Position numbers and translations under genes: made by a program. From Bacteroidales bacterium UBA3816 (GTDB taxonomy: Bacteria; Bacteroidota; Bacteroidia; Bacteroidales; P3): a DNA stretch of 10,819 bases. The stretch spans positions 33,941 to 44,759 of the forward strand of contig DFDY01000064.1 in assembly GCA_002368955.1 (NCBI GenBank), in the 5' to 3' direction. Shown one piece after another: positions 7,623-10,819 of this stretch; positions within the stretch are counted from its first letter, which is position 1, and each line of letters starts with the position of its first letter. The notes beneath the pieces are model-generated. The model was given only the letters and a program-made list of their open reading frames with translations, was not told the origin of the DNA and did not search any database.

Positions 7623-7834
7623 GCGAGCACTCCTTTCTTCTGCATGAATGAGATAAGGTCGTCTACGACGTACTCTTTTGAGAATGTGTGCAGAACGTTA
7701 TAGCATGGGACGATGTAGCCATCAATAATGTTGGCATCTTGCATTCGATGGTAAATGTCTCTGGGAGGCATCTTGAGTGCTCTTGCAACGTTGTCGATGC
7801 AGAATATGGTAAATGTCAGTGTGGTAAAGTCCAT
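7619..7834 (-). CDS. DUF3791 family small protein (second subtype)
   Basis: The 71-residue protein begins MDFTTLTFTIFCIDNVA and contains YIVPCYNVLHTF followed by EYVVDDLISFM, a pattern of the other DUF3791 subtype. I chose ATG 7834, because an in-frame upstream extension to a TTG at 7870 would cover the promoter-like element at 7868-7875. It is the first gene of the operon and overlaps DUF3990 by 4 nt. It differs strongly from the downstream DUF3791 protein, so the two are not recent duplicates. Its function is unknown; a regulatory or antidote role towards DUF3990 is inferred from the coupling. Confidence 0.68.
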   Translation of the reverse strand: MDFTTLTFTIFCIDNVARALKMPPRDIYHRMQDANIIDGYIVPCYNVLHTFSKEYVVDDLISFMQKKGVLA

Positions 7835-7867
7835 TTTGTGTTTGTTTTCCCTTTTCAAAAACAGGAG

Positions 7868-7875
7868 CAAAGATA
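7868..7875 (-). promoter_or_regulatory. Bacteroidetes -7 element for the DUF3791/DUF3990 operon
   Basis: On the minus strand this reads TATCTTTG, an exact TAnnTTTG match, 33 nt before the chosen ATG. No clear -33 TTTG was found at the expected distance. Confidence 0.5.
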
Positions 7876-7948
7876 CACTTTTTTTGCGATATGGAGGAAT
7901 ATTAGATTTAATGACAAAAGTTTGACATGTAAAAAGTCATACCGTCTG

Positions 7949-8058
7949 TGGCTATAAATTGCCCTGAAAGGGCAAGACCACTCACTAATGCCGCGATGAA
8001 CCATTCCATATCAGGCTGTTTAGGCCTTTCAGGCCACCAGAAGATTCAAATATAGCCA
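7949..8058. repeat. MITE-like inverted-repeat element (about 110 bp)
   Basis: The ends are TGGCTATA (7949-7956) and its exact reverse complement TATAGCCA (8051-8058). Inside lie two short palindromes: GCCCTGAAAGGGC (7961-7973) and GGCCTTTCAGGCC (8023-8035); the second, read on the other strand, is GGCCTGAAAGGCC and resembles the first. No protein is encoded. The structure fits a small non-autonomous element or a dispersed intergenic repeat; copy number cannot be judged from this window. Confidence 0.5.
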
Positions 8059-8391
8059 TATTTTGTCCTTACTATTAAATCCGAAAAGAGACTTGTTAAA
8101 CTTTAGTTAATGATTGTTAGCAATTGACACATGGGCAAGGTCGTTTCGTTCTCCGTGGCATGTTGTGTCATTATCGAAATTTCACAGGACTTTCTTCACT
8201 CCGAGACGAACGCGAGGTGTCACTGCCCTGCGCTTCGCTTGTACGGTGTTATAAAAATTAGCCTCCCCAAGGCTTCTTTATGGCAAATGTGGAATATGTA
8301 TTAAGACGAATGCCCGCTTTCCTGTGGGCTTCGAAAGCACTATCTTTGCTTTCTTGTGGTGAATTTTCTTTTTTAATTTATAAAAAATATG
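8059..8391. other. Spacer without supported gene, with several hairpins
   Basis: Visible structures are GACACATG pairing with CATG..TGTC (8126-8133 with 8159-8169, 3-nt bulge); CGAA.GCCC pairing with GGGCTTCG (8307-8315 with 8326-8333, one bulged T); and GAAAGCA / TGCTTTC (8333-8339 with 8347-8353). A 57-codon frame (8131-8304) has no recognisable product or ribosome binding site and is not called. A second TATCTTTG (8341-8348) lies within the last hairpin. The stretch may contain decayed mobile DNA or an unrecognised RNA; I cannot name it. Confidence 0.4.
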
Positions 8392-8399
8392 TATCTTTG
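8392..8399 (+). promoter_or_regulatory. Bacteroidetes -7 element for arcC
   Basis: TATCTTTG is an exact TAnnTTTG match 59 nt upstream of the arcC ATG, behind a T/A-rich stretch (8364-8390). No clear -33 TTTG is present at the usual spacing. Confidence 0.55.
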
Positions 8400-8458
8400 C
8401 ATTTTCCTCTCGGTGTGAGGGGTTTTGTAATTGGCTATAAACTAATACTATAAATTAA

Positions 8459-9394
8459 ATGAGAAAATTAGCAGTGGTGGCTTTTGGCGGCAACGCGCTT
8501 CTGCGCGGCGGCCAGAAGGGCACTTATCAGGAACAGATTGAGAATGTGGAACAGACTTGCGAGTCGCTCTGCAATCTCCTGAAACGCAACTATAATATTG
8601 TCATCGGTCACGGCAACGGCCCCCAGGTGGGCAACGTGATGCTTCAGCACGAGGAGGGCAAACGCGCCGGCATTGAGGCCATGCCTATGGATTTCTGCGT
8701 GGCTGAGACTCAGGGTTCCATAGCCTACCTCATCGAGATGGGGCTGCGCAATGTGATGGCCCGCCACGACATTCAGCGCGACGTGGTGACGCTGGTCACC
8801 CAGGTGGCTGTGAACAAGATTGACCCCATGTTCCAGAACCCCACCAAGCCCGTGGGCCCCTACTACACCAAGGAACAGGCCGACGAGCTGGCTGCCAAGA
8901 CTGGGGCCACCTATAAGGAAGACCCCAAAGGGCGCGGCTGGCGCAAGGTGGTGCCTTCGCCCACCCCTCAGCGCATCAACAACATCAAGATTGTGAAGCA
9001 GCTGGCCAAGGCGGGCAATATCGTGGTGACCGTCGGTGGCGGCGGCATTCCCGTGGTGGAGGAAAGCGACTATGTGCGCGGTGTTGAGGCCGTCATTGAC
9101 AAGGACCTGGCCAGTGCTCTCTGCGCCATTGAGATTGGTGCCGACGAGTTCTACATCCTCACCGACGTGCCCAAGGTGTATATCAATTTCCGCAAGGAGA
9201 ACGAGAAGGCGCTGGACACCATCACCGTGGCTGAGGCCAAGCAGTACCTGCAGGAAGGCCACTTCGCCGAAGGCAGCATGGCTCCTAAGATTCGCGCCGC
9301 AATCATCTTTGTGGAGAATGGCGGCAAGGAGTGCATCATTACCGAAGCCGGTCAGCTGGACAATCCCAACTGCGGCACCCGCATTGTGCAATAG
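8459..9394 (+). CDS. arcC: Carbamate kinase
   Basis: The 311-residue protein has the usual length for carbamate kinase and its signature segments in order: AFGGNALLRGGQKGTY (8-23), GHGNGPQVGNVMLQ, VTVGGGGIPVVEE (190-202), ILTDVPKVYINF, and EGSMAPKIRAAIIFVENGG near the C-terminus. It is an amino-acid kinase-fold cytoplasmic enzyme that transfers phosphate from carbamoyl phosphate to ADP, yielding ATP and carbamate, the last step of arginine/citrulline fermentation. An ornithine carbamoyltransferase gene lies downstream on the same strand, separated by one small membrane protein gene. No arginine deiminase gene is visible in the window. GC-rich composition marks the return to core DNA. Confidence 0.95.
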   Translation: MRKLAVVAFGGNALLRGGQKGTYQEQIENVEQTCESLCNLLKRNYNIVIGHGNGPQVGNVMLQHEEGKRAGIEAMPMDFCVAETQGSIAYLIEMGLRNVMARHDIQRDVVTLVTQVAVNKIDPMFQNPTKPVGPYYTKEQADELAAKTGATYKEDPKGRGWRKVVPSPTPQRINNIKIVKQLAKAGNIVVTVGGGGIPVVEESDYVRGVEAVIDKDLASALCAIEIGADEFYILTDVPKVYINFRKENEKALDTITVAEAKQYLQEGHFAEGSMAPKIRAAIIFVENGGKECIITEAGQLDNPNCGTRIVQ

Positions 9395-9396
9395 TT

Positions 9397-9430
9397 TGAG
9401 ATTTGAGAATTGAGATTTGAGAATTGAGAA
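9397..9430. repeat. 14-nt tandem repeat after arcC
   Basis: TGAGATTTGAGAAT occurs twice in tandem (9397-9410, 9411-9424), followed by a partial third copy TGAGAA. The period equals that of the repeat at 1461-1498 although the unit sequence differs. Confidence 0.75.
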
Positions 9431-9466
9431 CGTTTTTGAAAGAAAAGGTAGAAACTAAAAAGTGAT

Positions 9467-9883
9467 ATGTCGTTAGAGGATTTGATGAATTCCCGTGCAA
9501 TGAGAAACTTCGTCAGGATCTTAATCCTGATGGGAGGTGCAGTGGCGGTTGTGGGTGTGGTGTTGAAGTTGCTGAGCGTGGTAGGGGCAGCAAACCTCAT
9601 GGTTGCGGGCTTTGGCACCTTGGCTGTGGCTTTGCTGTTTCTGAACGCCCTCTTCCCCTATGATGTGAAGGACGACAACTTGGCCCGCAATATGCGTGTG
9701 GGACCGATATGGAATTTTGCCATGCGGTCGACGGGTATGTCGCTGGCTGCATTGATGATAGGAGTGCTGTTTGCTTTGTTGCATTGGCCCGGCGGCAAGT
9801 CGTTGCTACTGGTGGGTGCGGCGGCATTAGTCTTCTCGGGCTTAATCTGGATTTATTACCTGTCACAAAGGAATCAGTTTTAA
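9467..9883 (+). CDS. Small integral membrane protein with two GldL-like repeats
   Basis: The 138-residue protein has four predicted TM helices (about 15-36, 40-63, 88-106, 112-132). The two halves look alike: GVVLKLLSVVGAANLMVAGFG (30-50) and GVLFALLHWPGGKSLLLVGAA (99-119). This resembles the 'GxLFKIxHWPGAxxML' motif in the TM region of GldL, the type IX secretion/gliding motor protein of Bacteroidetes. It lacks GldL's long cytoplasmic tail, so it is not GldL itself. No function can be assigned. It sits between arcC and the ornithine carbamoyltransferase gene, all on one strand with spacers of 72 and 56 nt, so it may be co-transcribed with them. Translation starts at ATG 9467, behind an A-rich stretch without a strong ribosome binding site. 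Confidence 0.72.
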   Translation: MSLEDLMNSRAMRNFVRILILMGGAVAVVGVVLKLLSVVGAANLMVAGFGTLAVALLFLNALFPYDVKDDNLARNMRVGPIWNFAMRSTGMSLAALMIGVLFALLHWPGGKSLLLVGAAALVFSGLIWIYYLSQRNQF

Positions 9884-9939
9884 AGTAAAAAATAAAAAGT
9901 AAAAATAAATAGACATACATCATATTTAATCTAAATAAC

Positions 9940-10819
9940 ATGGCTTACAATTTAAGAAACCGCAATTTTCTGAAGATTTTAGACTTCAGCCCCAAGGAAC
10001 TTAACTATTTGCTGGATCTGGCCCGCGACCTGAAACGCGCCAAATATGCTGGTACCGAGCAGCCCAAGCTGAAGGGCAAAAACATTGCTCTGATTTTTGA
10101 GAAGACCTCTACCCGCACGCGTTGCGCCTTTGAGGTTGGTGCTAAGGACCAGGGTGCACACGTCACCTATCTGGGCCCCACCGGCAGCCAGATTGGCGTG
10201 AAGGAGAGCATGAAGGACACCGCCCGCGTGCTGGGTCGTATGTTCGACGGCATCGAGTATCGTGGCTTCACTCAGGAGACTGTTGAGGAGCTGGCCAAAT
10301 ATGCCGGTGTTCCCGTTTGGAACGGTCTGACCAATGAGAGCCACCCCACCCAGATTTTGGCCGACTTCCTCACCATGCAGGAGCATGTCAACAAGCCCCT
10401 CAGCGAGGTGACTTTTGCTTATGTTGGCGATGCCCGCTTCAACATGGGCAACAGCCTGATGGTTGGCGGTGCCAAGATGGGCATGGATGTGCGCATTGTC
10501 GCTCCCAAGAAACTGCAGCCGGATGCCAAACTGGTGAAGACCTGCAAGGAGATTGCCAAGGAGACCGGTGCCACCGTGACCGTTACCGACGACCCCGTGA
10601 AGGGCGTGAAGGGCTGCGACTTCATCTACACCGATGTGTGGGTCTCCATGGGTGAGCCCGACGAGGTTTGGAAAGAGCGTATCGACATGCTGATGCCCTA
10701 TCAGGTGAACGCCCAGATGATGAAGAACACGGGCAACCCCAACTGCAAATTCATGCACTGCCTGCCCGCCTACCACAACTTAGAGACCAAGGTTGGCCGC
10801 GACGTGAACGCTAAGTTCG
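9940..10819 (+). CDS. argF: Ornithine carbamoyltransferase, 3' end outside window (ArgF/ArcB)
   Basis: The frame starts at ATG 9940 (MAYNLRNRNFLKILDF) and stays open to the end of the window, giving 293 of the usual 330 or so residues. The carbamoyl-phosphate motif STRTR (57-61), HPTQ (135-138), the SMGE loop (237-240) and the ornithine-binding HCLPA (273-277) are all present. These fit true ornithine carbamoyltransferase rather than the N-succinyl/N-acetyl-ornithine enzymes some Bacteroidetes use. The cytoplasmic trimer interconverts ornithine plus carbamoyl phosphate and citrulline plus phosphate. With arcC close upstream, the catabolic direction (ArcB role) is plausible; an anabolic role (ArgF) is the alternative, and sequence motifs do not decide. 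Confidence 0.93.
   Translation, partial: MAYNLRNRNFLKILDFSPKELNYLLDLARDLKRAKYAGTEQPKLKGKNIALIFEKTSTRTRCAFEVGAKDQGAHVTYLGPTGSQIGVKESMKDTARVLGRMFDGIEYRGFTQETVEELAKYAGVPVWNGLTNESHPTQILADFLTMQEHVNKPLSEVTFAYVGDARFNMGNSLMVGGAKMGMDVRIVAPKKLQPDAKLVKTCKEIAKETGATVTVTDDPVKGVKGCDFIYTDVWVSMGEPDEVWKERIDMLMPYQVNAQMMKNTGNPNCKFMHCLPAYHNLETKVGRDVNAKF

Noticed and set aside
8100..8250. Possible RNase P RNA on the minus strand (GAAGAAAGTCC resembles its conserved core)
   Set aside because: The other conserved blocks of the RNA are not present in order, so the resemblance is only local.
8131..8304. 57-codon plus-strand frame in the spacer before arcC
   Set aside because: No ribosome binding site and no similarity to any family I know; it overlaps hairpins.
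8468..9391. 307-codon open frame on the minus strand opposite carbamate kinase
   Set aside because: It is a frame shadow of a GC-rich gene: low-complexity His/Leu/Gly-rich translation, no known family, while the plus strand gives clear carbamate kinase.
9979..10776. 265-codon minus-strand frame opposite ornithine carbamoyltransferase
   Set aside because: It is a shadow of the real enzyme, with a His/Val/Gly-rich translation and no recognisable domain.
1..10819. CRISPR array, tRNA, rRNA or complete insertion sequence
   Set aside because: No spaced direct repeats, cloverleaf sequences, rRNA segments or transposase motifs were seen on either strand by eye.

Overview
The window looks like a Bacteroidales chromosome. 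It carries the C-terminal half of a TonB-dependent outer-membrane receptor, an M16 peptidase-like protein, a GldL-like membrane protein, DUF3791/DUF3990 genes, start sites with little Shine-Dalgarno signal, and several exact matches to the Bacteroidetes -7 promoter element TAnnTTTG. The genus cannot be told from the sequence.

The layout is mosaic. Positions 1-2786 are GC-rich core DNA: the receptor fragment and an M16 protein lacking the zinc motif, closed by a probable intrinsic terminator. Positions 2787-6409 are clearly AT-richer. They hold a promoter-like site, a leader of about 300 nt with a strong hairpin, and a tight three-gene operon read as a type II Zorya anti-phage system: ZorA (MotA/ExbB-like motor with a long tail), ZorB (MotB-like, TM helix plus OmpA-like peptidoglycan-binding domain) and ZorE (HNH nuclease). 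zorA is split by a one-base frame change at a run of seven A. The local arrangement (GGAG 10 nt upstream, slippery A AAA AAA, hairpin immediately downstream) resembles a programmed -1 frameshift site, but an indel or assembly error would look the same.

Positions 6559-6906 are the 3' remnant of a DUF1848 gene. Convergent to it, on the minus strand, lies a compact operon DUF3791 - DUF3990 - DUF3791. DUF3990 is related to ADP-ribosyltransferases, so this may be a toxin-antitoxin-like or defence module. A spacer of about 620 bp follows, with a roughly 110-bp MITE-like inverted-repeat element and other hairpins.

From 8459 the GC-rich core resumes: carbamate kinase (arcC), a small membrane protein with two GldL-like repeats, and ornithine carbamoyltransferase, which runs off the window. 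Carbamate kinase and ornithine carbamoyltransferase together could turn citrulline and phosphate into ornithine, CO2, ammonia and ATP. Several core spacers carry short AT-rich tandem repeats with a period near 14 nt.

The centre of the window is therefore a defence-type accessory island between core genes. No tRNA, rRNA, CRISPR array, integrase or transposase gene was seen.
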